Source: a bacterium (GTDB taxonomy: Bacteria; SZUA-79; Acidulodesulfobacterales; Acidulodesulfobacteraceae). Taken from it: a stretch of 59,897 nt of DNA. The stretch covers positions 1-59,897 of the forward strand of contig QIJE01000017.1 of assembly GCA_003232385.1 (NCBI GenBank), read 5' to 3'. Under the pieces are notes generated by a model. The model was not told the DNA's origin and ran no database searches. It worked only from the letters and a program-made list of their open reading frames with translations. Position numbers and translations under genes: made by a program. Below, one piece after another: positions 7,882-18,610 of this stretch. The stretch's first letter is position 1; each line of letters begins with the position of its first letter.

Positions 7882-8708
7882 GATAAGTATCGCGGATCCA
7901 ATGCATTCCTTACTGCTTCCCCTATTAAGTTAAAGCTCAGCACGGTTAATAAAATAGCAATTCCGGGGAAAAGAGTCAGCCACCAGGCGACCATTATGTA
8001 TGTTTTTCCTCCCGACAACATTCCGCCCCAACTCGGGGTAGGAGGCATTGTGCCTATTCCGAGAAAAGCAAGAGATGCCTGCGTCAGTATTGCCATCGCA
8101 ATGCCGAGAGTTGCCGAAACTAAAATAGGAGTGATGGTATTGGGCATAATTTCAAAAAACATTATGTATCCGTCCGAAGCCCCTGCGGCCCTTGCGGCAA
8201 GTACGTAGTCTTTTTCTCTGTTTTGTATGAATTCCGCCCGGACGATTCTTGCGATTCCCATCCATGAAGTCAGGCCTATTATTATCATTATATTTATTAT
8301 AGACGGTTTCAGTATGGCGCTTATCGCAAGAATTAAAAAGAACGAAGGGAACGTCAGCATAATATCTACGAATCTCATTAAAATTCCATCGGTTATACCG
8401 GCGTAATAGCCTGCGCATGCGCCTATTAAAACACCCACGAAAAGCGAGATGGAAACGGCTATGAAACCGACTTCTATAGAAATTCTACTGCCGTAAATGA
8501 GTCTTGACAATACATCTCTTCCAAGTTGGTCCGTTCCGAGCCAATGGGCGAAGGACGGTGGCAGCAAGATTGCATTCACCTCTATTTTGTCAGGATTATA
8601 AGGGGTGATATATGGTGCAAGCACGGCTATCAATATGATGGACAATATTAATATCAGTGAAACCAGAGCGAGCTTATTTTTTTTAAAGGCATTGATAATT
8701 TCGTTCAT
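7878..8708 (-). CDS. ABC transporter permease, DppC/OppC type
   Basis: Inner-membrane permease of the dipeptide/oligopeptide/nickel class, 276 residues. The N-terminal helix and the GTDQLGRDVLSRLIYGSRISI block are hallmarks of DppC-like subunits, and the EAA-type loop VLAARAAGASDGYIMFFEIMPN and the C-terminal PSWGGML segment also fit. It is read away from the DppB-type gene at 8804, with a 95-base divergent spacer. No binding protein or ATPase is nearby, so the substrate is unknown. Its end overlaps phoU by 4 bases tail to tail. Confidence 0.9.
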   Translation of the reverse strand: MNEIINAFKKNKLALVSLILILSIILIAVLAPYITPYNPDKIEVNAILLPPSFAHWLGTDQLGRDVLSRLIYGSRISIEVGFIAVSISLFVGVLIGACAGYYAGITDGILMRFVDIMLTFPSFFLILAISAILKPSIINIMIIIGLTSWMGIARIVRAEFIQNREKDYVLAARAAGASDGYIMFFEIMPNTITPILVSATLGIAMAILTQASLAFLGIGTMPPTPSWGGMLSGGKTYIMVAWWLTLFPGIAILLTVLSFNLIGEAVRNALDPRYLS

Positions 8709-8803
8709 GTGTTAACCCGGAATAAAAATTAATCGATCTATGTTGTCATGAAATTATATTTAAATTATTGTATAATAAATTTGAATAAAAAATAAATATA
8801 AAA

Positions 8804-9775
8804 ATGGGAATATATATAGCCAAAAGAATTTTATTCATGATACCTATTTTAATAGGTATCACGTTGGTATCTTTTTTCGTTATACATCTTGCGCCGGGAA
8901 ACCCCTTGACGGAACAGTTGGGTTTGAACCCTAAAGTATCCGCATCTTCAAGGTTAATGCTTGCAAAGTTATACGGGTTGAATAAGCCGTTATTAACGCA
9001 GTATTTAGACTGGCTGAGAAGGATAGTGACCCTTAATTTCGGCGTGTCGTTTACCGCAAACCATGAGCCTGTTATAACTGAAATTGAGCGGACGATAGGC
9101 ATTACTATCCTTATTAATGCGCTGGCAACTATTTTTATATTTGTATTTTCTATACCGTTAGGCGTTATATCAGCGATAAAGCAGAACTCGTTTTTTGATA
9201 AGATTTCTACGGTTTTGGTATTTATAGGGTTTGCGGCACCCTCTTTCTGGGTAGCGCTTCTTATGATTATTTTTTTCGGAATAGATTTGCATATTTTGCC
9301 CATAGGGGGTATAACCTCCGTGAATTATAATTTTCTTACGTGGTGGGGAAAGATTTTTGATATTGCGAAGCATCTTGCGATGCCTGTTTTTGTCGCCGGA
9401 TTTGGGGGTATTGCCGGACTTTCAAGATACTTAAGGGGAAATATGCTTGAGGTTTACAGACAGGAATATATCATGACTGCAAGGGCTAAAGGACTAAGTG
9501 AACATGTCGTTATCTACAAACATGCCATGAAAAATGCCCTCATACCCTTCATAACGATACTGGGATTAAGTATTCCGGGGCTTATAGGCGGCAGCGTGAT
9601 AATAGAGACGATATTCGACATAAACGGAATGGGCAGGCTTTTTTATCAGAGTGTTCTTGCCCGCGACTATCCTACTATAATGGGCATATTGGTAATAGGA
9701 GCGGTTCTTACTCTTATCGGCAACCTTTTAGCCGATATAACTTATGCCATAGTCGATCCTCGGCTGCGCAATTGA
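8804..9775 (+). CDS. ABC transporter permease, DppB/OppB type
   Basis: Partner-type permease of the peptide/nickel transporter class, 323 residues. The start IAKRILFMIPILIGITLVSFFVIHLAPGNP is diagnostic for DppB-like subunits; the EAA-type loop reads YIMTARAKGLSEHVVIYKHAMKNALIPF and is followed by GGSVIIETIFDINGMGRL. A TATAAT at 8771-8776 may be its -10 box, and no clear ribosome binding site is seen. It presumably pairs with the divergent DppC-type protein; receptor and ATPases must be encoded elsewhere. Confidence 0.9.
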   Translation: MGIYIAKRILFMIPILIGITLVSFFVIHLAPGNPLTEQLGLNPKVSASSRLMLAKLYGLNKPLLTQYLDWLRRIVTLNFGVSFTANHEPVITEIERTIGITILINALATIFIFVFSIPLGVISAIKQNSFFDKISTVLVFIGFAAPSFWVALLMIIFFGIDLHILPIGGITSVNYNFLTWWGKIFDIAKHLAMPVFVAGFGGIAGLSRYLRGNMLEVYRQEYIMTARAKGLSEHVVIYKHAMKNALIPFITILGLSIPGLIGGSVIIETIFDINGMGRLFYQSVLARDYPTIMGILVIGAVLTLIGNLLADITYAIVDPRLRN

Positions 9776-9798
9776 ATCTTAAAACCATAAATTATTAT

Positions 9799-9826
9799 GT
9801 TGAATCATATCGTCGTTATGCTACAA
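9799..9826 (+). promoter_or_regulatory. Sigma-70-type promoter for the lipoprotein gene
   Basis: TTGAAT (9799-9804), a 16-base spacer and TACAAT (9821-9826), the latter extended by TGC immediately upstream. It lies 28 bases before the lipoprotein ATG at 9855 and probably also serves dapF downstream. Confidence 0.65.
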
Positions 9827-9854
9827 TAACAAATAATATAAAAAGGTGATTAAC

Positions 9855-10271
9855 ATGAAAACTATAGTGACAGGCAAGCTTTTCTTATTTTTATTGGTTG
9901 CGGGAATATCCGCTCTTGCTTTAACCGGTTGCGCAACGACAAGGAGCATACAAGGCAAACTCATCGTCCCTAATAGAGTTAATAAAATAATCAACGGAAC
10001 TACAACTAAATCGCAGTTGATTTCTATGCTGGGTTCTCCTTATTCAATAGAAAAAAAACCGTTGACTTCGGATACCGTAGTTTATAAATACAGGTTTTAT
10101 TACAACGGATATACGCATATTGGAAATGAAATATTCACTGCTTCTATGAAAAAATATGAACAAAAGCTCAACGTAGTCATAAAAAACGGGATAGTTATAG
10201 CATACAGTTTTACGTCCAAAGGAAATATTTCGTTGAAAAACGTACTGAATAACATTCAAAATGAAAACTAA
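9855..10271 (+). CDS. SmpA/OmlA (BamE-like) domain outer-membrane lipoprotein
   Basis: Small lipoprotein, about 138 residues from the ATG at 9855. That start is chosen because AAAAGGTG lies just upstream; an upstream in-frame GTG overlaps this site and is unlikely. A lysine, a hydrophobic core and the lipobox LTGC (cysteine near residue 25) mark SPase II processing. The mature part carries the BamE-like pattern: KIINGTTTKSQLISMLGSPYSIE followed by a beta strand with YRFYYNG. BamE assists the BAM outer-membrane assembly complex, but many SmpA/OmlA proteins are not BamE, so the role is tentative. Confidence 0.72.
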   Translation: MKTIVTGKLFLFLLVAGISALALTGCATTRSIQGKLIVPNRVNKIINGTTTKSQLISMLGSPYSIEKKPLTSDTVVYKYRFYYNGYTHIGNEIFTASMKKYEQKLNVVIKNGIVIAYSFTSKGNISLKNVLNNIQNEN

Positions 10272-10294
10272 CTTTAAGATAGGCAAGATAAAAT

Positions 10295-11194
10295 ATGAAT
10301 ATCAAATTTACTAAACTTCACGGTGCGGGTAACGATTACCTGTACATTGACGCAATGAACGATCTTCCGGATCTTATATCCAACGATGATACCGATTTTT
10401 ATAAGGAGTTGGCCATAAAGATAAGCGATAGGCATTTTGGGGTCGGGTCCGACGGTATTATAATAATATTGCCGCCGTCGGCGAAGGCAAGGAAGGATAG
10501 AGACATTAAAGCGGATTTTCGTATGCGCACGTTTAACATCGACGGCTCGGAAGGAGAGATGTGCGGCAACGGTATAAGATGTTTTGCAAAATATGTGTAC
10601 GACTACAACCTTATTAATAAAAAAACTATAAACATAGAAACCCTTGCAGGAATAAAAACCGTGGAGCTTTTCTTGTCCGACGACGTCGTAAGGGATGTCA
10701 AAGTGTTTATGGGGTTTCCTGCATTTGAAACTAACAAAATCCCCGCACATTTTAAAAAGCCCGAAATTATTTTAGAGAAACTGACCGCCGGCGGGATGGA
10801 TTTTGATATATCATGTGTTTCTATGGGCAATCCGCACTGTGTTATATTCGTAAACGACGTAAAAAGTTTCGATGTAGGTTTTTACGGTCCCCTTATCGAA
10901 AACGACAAACTTTTTCCGAAAAGGGTAAACGTGGAATTTGTTCAAGTGCAAGACCCTCAAAATGTCCTTGTAAGGACATGGGAGAGAGGGTCGGGGGAAA
11001 CGCTGGCATGTGGAACCGGCGCATGCGCCGTATATTCGGTTATGAAAAAGATCGGCAAAATAAAACAGAATGGTCTTGGCGTGAATTTATATGGCGGAAC
11101 CCTTAAGATATCCGGCGAGTTGGCGGACGGTATTTATATGACCGGTCCGGCGGAAGAGGTATTTACCGGATATTATGACTTTACGTATAAGTAA
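10295..11194 (+). CDS. dapF: Diaminopimelate epimerase DapF
   Basis: Converts LL- to meso-diaminopimelate for lysine and peptidoglycan synthesis in the cytoplasm; the enzyme is cofactor-independent and uses two cysteines. Both are present: Cys90 in EMCGNGIRCFAKY and Cys239 in GETLACGTGACA. The N-terminal FTKLHGAGNDYLYID motif and the length of 299 residues fit the family (about 275), with a slightly longer middle. Meso-DAP peptidoglycan is consistent with a Gram-negative cell. The 3' end overlaps the first of two possible starts of the next gene. Confidence 0.96.
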   Translation: MNIKFTKLHGAGNDYLYIDAMNDLPDLISNDDTDFYKELAIKISDRHFGVGSDGIIIILPPSAKARKDRDIKADFRMRTFNIDGSEGEMCGNGIRCFAKYVYDYNLINKKTINIETLAGIKTVELFLSDDVVRDVKVFMGFPAFETNKIPAHFKKPEIILEKLTAGGMDFDISCVSMGNPHCVIFVNDVKSFDVGFYGPLIENDKLFPKRVNVEFVQVQDPQNVLVRTWERGSGETLACGTGACAVYSVMKKIGKIKQNGLGVNLYGGTLKISGELADGIYMTGPAEEVFTGYYDFTYK

Positions 11195-13388
11195 AAAAAA
11201 GGATACCGGCATTTTTAATGATACTCTCAATTTATCGTACGTACCGTATATATTACATATGCATAAGCTTTTTACTGCTCTAATACTTACCTTTATTGCC
11301 TCGACACTATTTAATTTAAAGCCGTCTTATTCTATTAATTTTGTCAACCTTTTTAAAATAGGCAATTATCCCAATATAAATTATTCAAACGAGATTTATT
11401 TTAAGAATGCTTATAAGGATTATAAACACGGCAATTATAAAAGAGCGGCCGGACTTTTCTGGCTTTATACCGTAAAGGGAAGATTATTAAGGGGTTATGC
11501 CCTCTATTATGAGGGGATATGCCTTTTAAAGCTTAAAGAGTACCGAAAGGCAAAATATGTTTTCTCAAAACTTGTCGGTTCCGACAAAGAGGCCTTTTTT
11601 CATGAAAATGCGGTTTTTTATCTTGCGATTTCTGAGGGGGGAAGCGGTCATCCTTATTCCGAAATATTAAATTTGAAATATGTTACAAGATATTCAATAA
11701 AACGGGGCTTACGATCGCGCGCAATGCTTAAAATATACGAGGTTTACCGTAAGTTAAAGGAGTATGCCCGGGCAAATACATATTTGTTAAAAACTTATAT
11801 AGATTATCCGCTTTTTTCCAAGAAGCATAATATCCGTTTTAAGACGGCAAGCCTTACTGAGCCACAAAAAATAAGGCGTGGAATCAATCTGTATTACGGT
11901 TCTTATTACTCCGAATCTCTTTCCGTTTTAAGAAAAACGGGGGGCTACGGTGAAGATAACGGCATAAATAGGCGTGTAAGATTTATAATCCTTAGAGATT
12001 TAGCGGGAACTAAAAGCCCTCTGTTCTTGAAGGGGGTTAAAAGTTGCCTGAATAGCGATAATGATATAGCATGTTATCAATATTACGGAGTAAAAAGGTC
12101 GGAATTATTAAATCTTGAGGCATATTATTACTATCGTACATTGCGTAATTCTCAAAAAGCCCTTAATATTTTCAATAATACGGCGAGAAAATACGGTTAT
12201 TTAAATAAAGATGCTATGAATGCATATAAAACGGTCGTCTGGAGCATGGTATTGAATAATTTAAAAAACGGAAGGCTCGTTAATGCCGCAAAAATATTGA
12301 AGTCGTTTTTTATCGTAGACGATGCAGTAAACGAGAGTACCGCAAAATTCCTTTTTTGGTATGGAGTTATTCTTAAAAAATTAGGATTTGCACATGAAGC
12401 CTCTTTTTATTTTAATATAATAAAGGGTTCCAAACTGCTCAGATATTCTTATTACGGTGTTATGTCCGTCGTTATGATAGACGGCGGCAGGGAACGGATG
12501 CATTACAGGGCATACGGGATATCCGACGGCGGTAATAAGTTTGCAGATATGGCTTTTAAATATATGCCGGCATTAAAGATATATTTGAAAAAAAATCAGG
12601 CATTAAACATTAAGCTTAAAAGACTCAAAGCCTTTTTGAATTTGAAGCTTTATCATCTTGCAAACATTTCTACGCAAGGATTTATTGCCGAGCTCAGAAA
12701 ACAGCGGTTCCGAGGGGTCAAGGGGTATCCCGTCTATTCCGCCGAGAAATTATCGATTCCCGTAGTTTATATGCTTTATAAGACGAAAAATTATGAAGCG
12801 GCGATTAGTTTAGCCTCCAATTTAATTTATGATTTTAGATACAGATTTTTACTTTTGAACAAGCGATTTTTAACCGTTCTTTATCCGAGGCCGTATTATG
12901 ATTATGTCCACAGGTATTCCGTCTCTTACGGCGTTCAGGCAAATCTTATTTACGCGATAATGAGGCAGGAAAGCCTTTACGATCCAACGAGCTATTCGAG
13001 TGCAGATGCCATCGGGCTTATGCAGATAATACCCCCTACGGGTTATTATATTGCGAAACGGATAGGGCGCTATGATTTTAATCCCGCTATGTTGTATAAA
13101 AAAAACGTCAACATAAATTTCGGCTCCTATTACCTGAAAATTTTGCTTAATAGGTTCCATAACAGAAAATATTTGGCAATAGCGTCTTATAATGCGGGAC
13201 CCCTTGCCGTTGCATCCTGGAAAAACAATTTGCCGAAAAAATACGACCCTTCCCTATTTATAGAATTAATTCCGGTTAAACAGACGAGGCATTATGTAAA
13301 GGCAGTTTTGGCTAATTACTATATCTATAATTTATTATACGGGCATTATAAAATGATGTCGAATTTTCGTTTAAATTTAAAGCATTAA
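11175..13388 (+). CDS. slt: Soluble lytic murein transglycosylase (Slt family)
   Basis: Periplasmic enzyme that cleaves peptidoglycan glycan strands with 1,6-anhydro ring formation. The long N-terminal part (to about residue 560) is rich in helical TPR-like repeats, as in the Slt70 superhelix. The C-terminal SLT domain has the catalytic glutamate near residue 599 in AIMRQESLYD, then GLMQIIPPTG and YNAGPLAVASW. Start choice is uncertain: 11175 overlaps dapF by 20 bases and has a weak GGA site, while the ATG at 11259 would give a signal peptide beginning MHKLFTALIL with no visible ribosome binding site. Confidence 0.9.
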   Translation: MTLRISKKKDTGIFNDTLNLSYVPYILHMHKLFTALILTFIASTLFNLKPSYSINFVNLFKIGNYPNINYSNEIYFKNAYKDYKHGNYKRAAGLFWLYTVKGRLLRGYALYYEGICLLKLKEYRKAKYVFSKLVGSDKEAFFHENAVFYLAISEGGSGHPYSEILNLKYVTRYSIKRGLRSRAMLKIYEVYRKLKEYARANTYLLKTYIDYPLFSKKHNIRFKTASLTEPQKIRRGINLYYGSYYSESLSVLRKTGGYGEDNGINRRVRFIILRDLAGTKSPLFLKGVKSCLNSDNDIACYQYYGVKRSELLNLEAYYYYRTLRNSQKALNIFNNTARKYGYLNKDAMNAYKTVVWSMVLNNLKNGRLVNAAKILKSFFIVDDAVNESTAKFLFWYGVILKKLGFAHEASFYFNIIKGSKLLRYSYYGVMSVVMIDGGRERMHYRAYGISDGGNKFADMAFKYMPALKIYLKKNQALNIKLKRLKAFLNLKLYHLANISTQGFIAELRKQRFRGVKGYPVYSAEKLSIPVVYMLYKTKNYEAAISLASNLIYDFRYRFLLLNKRFLTVLYPRPYYDYVHRYSVSYGVQANLIYAIMRQESLYDPTSYSSADAIGLMQIIPPTGYYIAKRIGRYDFNPAMLYKKNVNINFGSYYLKILLNRFHNRKYLAIASYNAGPLAVASWKNNLPKKYDPSLFIELIPVKQTRHYVKAVLANYYIYNLLYGHYKMMSNFRLNLKH

Positions 13389-13397
13389 ATATTTTAA

Positions 13398-15440
<2,043 letters not shown>

Positions 15441-15460
15441 TTTTTTTAACAGGTGAAATT

Positions 15461-16912
15461 ATGATGAAGTTAAAGCGTTTTATTGAGAGTAAGGTATTAT
15501 TTATTTTTTTCGGACTATTTATTTTTTGTTTATTTTCCGTTCTACCGGCCTATGTTAATTCTGTTCATGCCTTTATTGCACCGAAACTTACGGGTAATAT
15601 CTCCGTGGGTAATTTTCCTTACGGAGTAACGTTTTCGCCTAACGGCAATTACGTTCTTGTTGCAAATTCCGACGACAATACGGTTTCGGTCGTGAGTATG
15701 GCTACTAAGGGGATAGTTGCATCCATTAAGGTAGGATCTCGTCCCACGGGGGTTGCGGTTGCGCCCTCGCTAACCTTTGCATATGTGTGTAACACGGCTT
15801 CAGGCAATATTAGTCTGTTGAATATGTCGACTTTTACTAAGGCTCTTAACATAAATACGGGAGGCAGCCCTGTCAATGTCGTATTTACGCCGGATTCAAA
15901 GCTGGCTTTCGTTACTAATATTCATAATAACCGGGTTGACGTAATTAATACGATACGTAATACCGTGATTAAAAAGATTTCAGTCGGTAAGAGCCCTCAA
16001 GGCATTGCCGTTTCCCCTAACGGAAAAATAGTCGTCGTAACGAATGCCGGCGGCTCCTCTCTTTCCGTTATAAACGTATCCTCGCTTAGCGTTATCAGGA
16101 CTATACGTACGGGTAATAATCCCACTTCGGTTGCATTTTCTTCGAAGTTTTCTCCGAAAGATTATCTCTATGTAGCTTCAGGTAAAGAAAATAAGATTTA
16201 TGTTTATAATGCTAAAGATTTTGCACGGATAACAAGCTTTAAGACATTAGCCGATCCGTCTTCGATAGCGTTAACTCCCGACGGAACTATGCTTTTTGCG
16301 GTAAATTATCAAGATATGGCGGTTTCCGTATACAATGCAATAAGTTTTAATCACGTAGAAACGATAAAACTGCCCGCCGGGCCCATGAACGTAGCCGTTT
16401 CTCCGGACGGCAGTACCGCACTCGTAACCGTTACTTCCAATTCAAAAATGGCCTTTATAAAAATCAAGAAGCCGACTGTCGTATATGCTAAAGTTGCGCC
16501 CGTTTCTCCCGTAGTAACGGGAATACCCGGGGCGGTAGGAGCTAAGTCGATTGCGGGGGCGGCCGTTACGTCGCCTTACTCGCGTTCATCCGTCGTATCA
16601 GGGGGGAGGTTATTTAAATATATGCCGTCTGCGAGCTATATTCCGAAACCGTTCGGAAAGCTTGCAACCGTTTATACCGGCAAGGGTCCGACCGCAGAGG
16701 CGATAACGCCGGACGGTAAGTATCTTTACGTCATAAATACTCAGGATGCCACATTAAGCGTTATAGACGTGGCAAAAGAAGAGGTGATTAAAACGATTAA
16801 AGTCGGAGACTATCCGTCCGCCGTCTCTATTTCTCCCGACGGGCATTACTGCTTTGTGGTAAATTCCGGCACCAATACGGTAACGATAATCTCTACAGGT
16901 AATTACTATTGA
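15461..16912 (+). CDS. Secreted YVTN/YncE-type beta-propeller repeat protein
   Basis: Exported repeat protein of 483 residues. It begins with a signal peptide (hydrophobic residues about 12-32, likely cut after VHA near 38). The body is built of ~42-residue repeats of the YVTN type, each with a GxxPxxVAxSPDG-like strand followed by NTVSVVS/I-like strands; about six repeats fill residues 48-330. A low-complexity Pro/Ala/Val/Ser linker (about 345-395) then separates two final repeats. Related proteins are periplasmic or surface binding or scaffold propellers, and the function here is unknown. The stop overlaps the start of the UbiB-like gene. Confidence 0.8.
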   Translation: MMKLKRFIESKVLFIFFGLFIFCLFSVLPAYVNSVHAFIAPKLTGNISVGNFPYGVTFSPNGNYVLVANSDDNTVSVVSMATKGIVASIKVGSRPTGVAVAPSLTFAYVCNTASGNISLLNMSTFTKALNINTGGSPVNVVFTPDSKLAFVTNIHNNRVDVINTIRNTVIKKISVGKSPQGIAVSPNGKIVVVTNAGGSSLSVINVSSLSVIRTIRTGNNPTSVAFSSKFSPKDYLYVASGKENKIYVYNAKDFARITSFKTLADPSSIALTPDGTMLFAVNYQDMAVSVYNAISFNHVETIKLPAGPMNVAVSPDGSTALVTVTSNSKMAFIKIKKPTVVYAKVAPVSPVVTGIPGAVGAKSIAGAAVTSPYSRSSVVSGGRLFKYMPSASYIPKPFGKLATVYTGKGPTAEAITPDGKYLYVINTQDATLSVIDVAKEEVIKTIKVGDYPSAVSISPDGHYCFVVNSGTNTVTIISTGNYY

Positions 16913-18558
16913 TAAAAAGAAATCTCTATATCTTATTTAAGGCAATACCGTTTATAATATTTATACTTTTTACTCAGAAGAGATTTGTAATTTTAGGCAA
17001 AAGACGGAGTTTAAGTGAGAAATATCACCTAAACTCCGCAAAAAGACTGACTAGAATAATAGCATCGTTGGGACCTACTTTTATAAAATTGGCCCAGATT
17101 ATATCCACGAGGGCTGATTTCATACCGGCAACTTATTTAGAGGCGCTTTCAACGCTGCAGGATAAAGTCCCCCCCGTCTCTTTTTCTAAAGTAAAACCCG
17201 TTATGGAAAGGGGTTTGGGCGGTAAAATAAGTGAAATATTTGAAGAATTCTGCGAAGAACCCTTGGCCGCCGCCTCCGTAGCTCAAGTTTATAAGGCGGT
17301 ATATAACGGTAAAGACGTTATTGTCAAGGTTATACGGCCGGACATAGAGAAGAACGTCAGGATAGATATAGTAACATTGAGAAGTGTTTTGAACCTGCTG
17401 AGAATATTCTTCCCTCAAAATAAATCTATGCAGTCTATTTCCGTCGTGCTAAGGGAATTTAGCGTTACCATATACGAAGAAATGGATTTAATGCATGAAA
17501 CAAAAAACATGGAGGAATTTAGAAAGATTGCCAAGAAGCTTGATTTTATTATAATACCCGAGACTTATCCCGAACTAAATTCCAAAAATATTTTAGTCAT
17601 GGATTTCCATAAGGGTGTTAAAATAACAAGTTTTGAGAAATTAAGAAAAGACGGACTTGACCCGAAAAAAATTATTGATAGGCTTGTCGAATTTTATCTA
17701 TATCAATCTTTAGTCAGCGGCATCATACATGCCGATCCTCATCCCGGAAATATTTTAGTGAACGAAGAGGGGAAAATAATAATGTTGGATTTCGGTCTTG
17801 TAGTCCATATATCCGAAGACACGAAACAGAATCTCATAAAAGCCGTCCTTGCAGGTATTAACAAGGATATCTCCGGTATAATAGACGCTTATTACGTTCT
17901 GGGTATAATAAATAAAGAGGTTTCCCATCAGTTATTAGAAAAGATGGCGAGGAAATTATATGGCGTTCTCGATCAGAAAGATATCTCCAATAAAAAAATT
18001 CAGGATATAATGACCGAAATAATGAGAAGTTTTTATGCTTTTCCTTTTGAACTTCCGCAAAATCTCGTGTATATATTTAAAACGGTAACGCTTCTTGAGG
18101 GTATTGGTACGGCCTATGACCCGTCTTACAATCTTGTCAAGGATATGGTTCCGGTTGCAAAAAAGTATATAAAGGAGACGCCCCTGGGGGAGAGCATGTC
18201 GCCGGTCAATCTTATCAAAAATGCCTTTAATCAGGTAAAAGAGCTTGTAAGCGATACCGGAAGATTAATACGCGCCGCATATGCGGAAGAATTTAAGGTA
18301 AAAATACATCCGACCAACGTCTCTAACTTAGAGAATTTCTTAATTCACATAATGAAGAGGCTGATTGCTTCAATCGTAGGCTGTTTTATAGGAACGATAT
18401 CCGCTCTGATTTTTATAGAGAATAAAAATGTATATTTATTGATAGCGGGGCTTTCGGTGGCGGTACTTATTATTTTTATTTCTCTCAGCCTGCCCATAAA
18501 GACCACGTACGGCTATTCAACTATTTTAGACATATTCAGGCATAAAAACGACGATTAA
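16909..18558 (+). CDS. ubiB: UbiB/ABC1/ADCK family atypical kinase
   Basis: Membrane-anchored protein of the UbiB family, which supports quinone or isoprenoid lipid biosynthesis. It has 549 residues. Visible motifs are LGPTFIKLAQIISTR (KxGQ motif with alanine for glycine), the alanine-rich loop PLAAASVAQV, the lysine in VIVKVIRPD, the catalytic loop DPHPGNI and MLDFGLV (DFG). Two transmembrane helices close the C terminus (about 483-530). The start is TTG, overlapping the preceding TGA by 4 bases, which implies translational coupling to the propeller gene. No quinone biosynthesis gene is nearby, so the lipid served is unknown. Confidence 0.88.
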   Translation: MIKRNLYILFKAIPFIIFILFTQKRFVILGKRRSLSEKYHLNSAKRLTRIIASLGPTFIKLAQIISTRADFIPATYLEALSTLQDKVPPVSFSKVKPVMERGLGGKISEIFEEFCEEPLAAASVAQVYKAVYNGKDVIVKVIRPDIEKNVRIDIVTLRSVLNLLRIFFPQNKSMQSISVVLREFSVTIYEEMDLMHETKNMEEFRKIAKKLDFIIIPETYPELNSKNILVMDFHKGVKITSFEKLRKDGLDPKKIIDRLVEFYLYQSLVSGIIHADPHPGNILVNEEGKIIMLDFGLVVHISEDTKQNLIKAVLAGINKDISGIIDAYYVLGIINKEVSHQLLEKMARKLYGVLDQKDISNKKIQDIMTEIMRSFYAFPFELPQNLVYIFKTVTLLEGIGTAYDPSYNLVKDMVPVAKKYIKETPLGESMSPVNLIKNAFNQVKELVSDTGRLIRAAYAEEFKVKIHPTNVSNLENFLIHIMKRLIASIVGCFIGTISALIFIENKNVYLLIAGLSVAVLIIFISLSLPIKTTYGYSTILDIFRHKNDD

Positions 18559-18610
18559 ACAGCTCAAAACAAATAGTGAGTGTTTCGGTTAAATTTTATA
18601 TAATTATCCT

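Noticed and set aside
8746-9303. A 185-residue minus-strand frame opposite the DppB-type permease
   Set aside because: It is a shadow of the permease gene; the composition is Ile/Asn-rich and no family is recognisable.
16621-16912. The last two propeller repeats as a separate gene
   Set aside because: They are in frame with the first part through a continuous linker with no stop and no new start signal.
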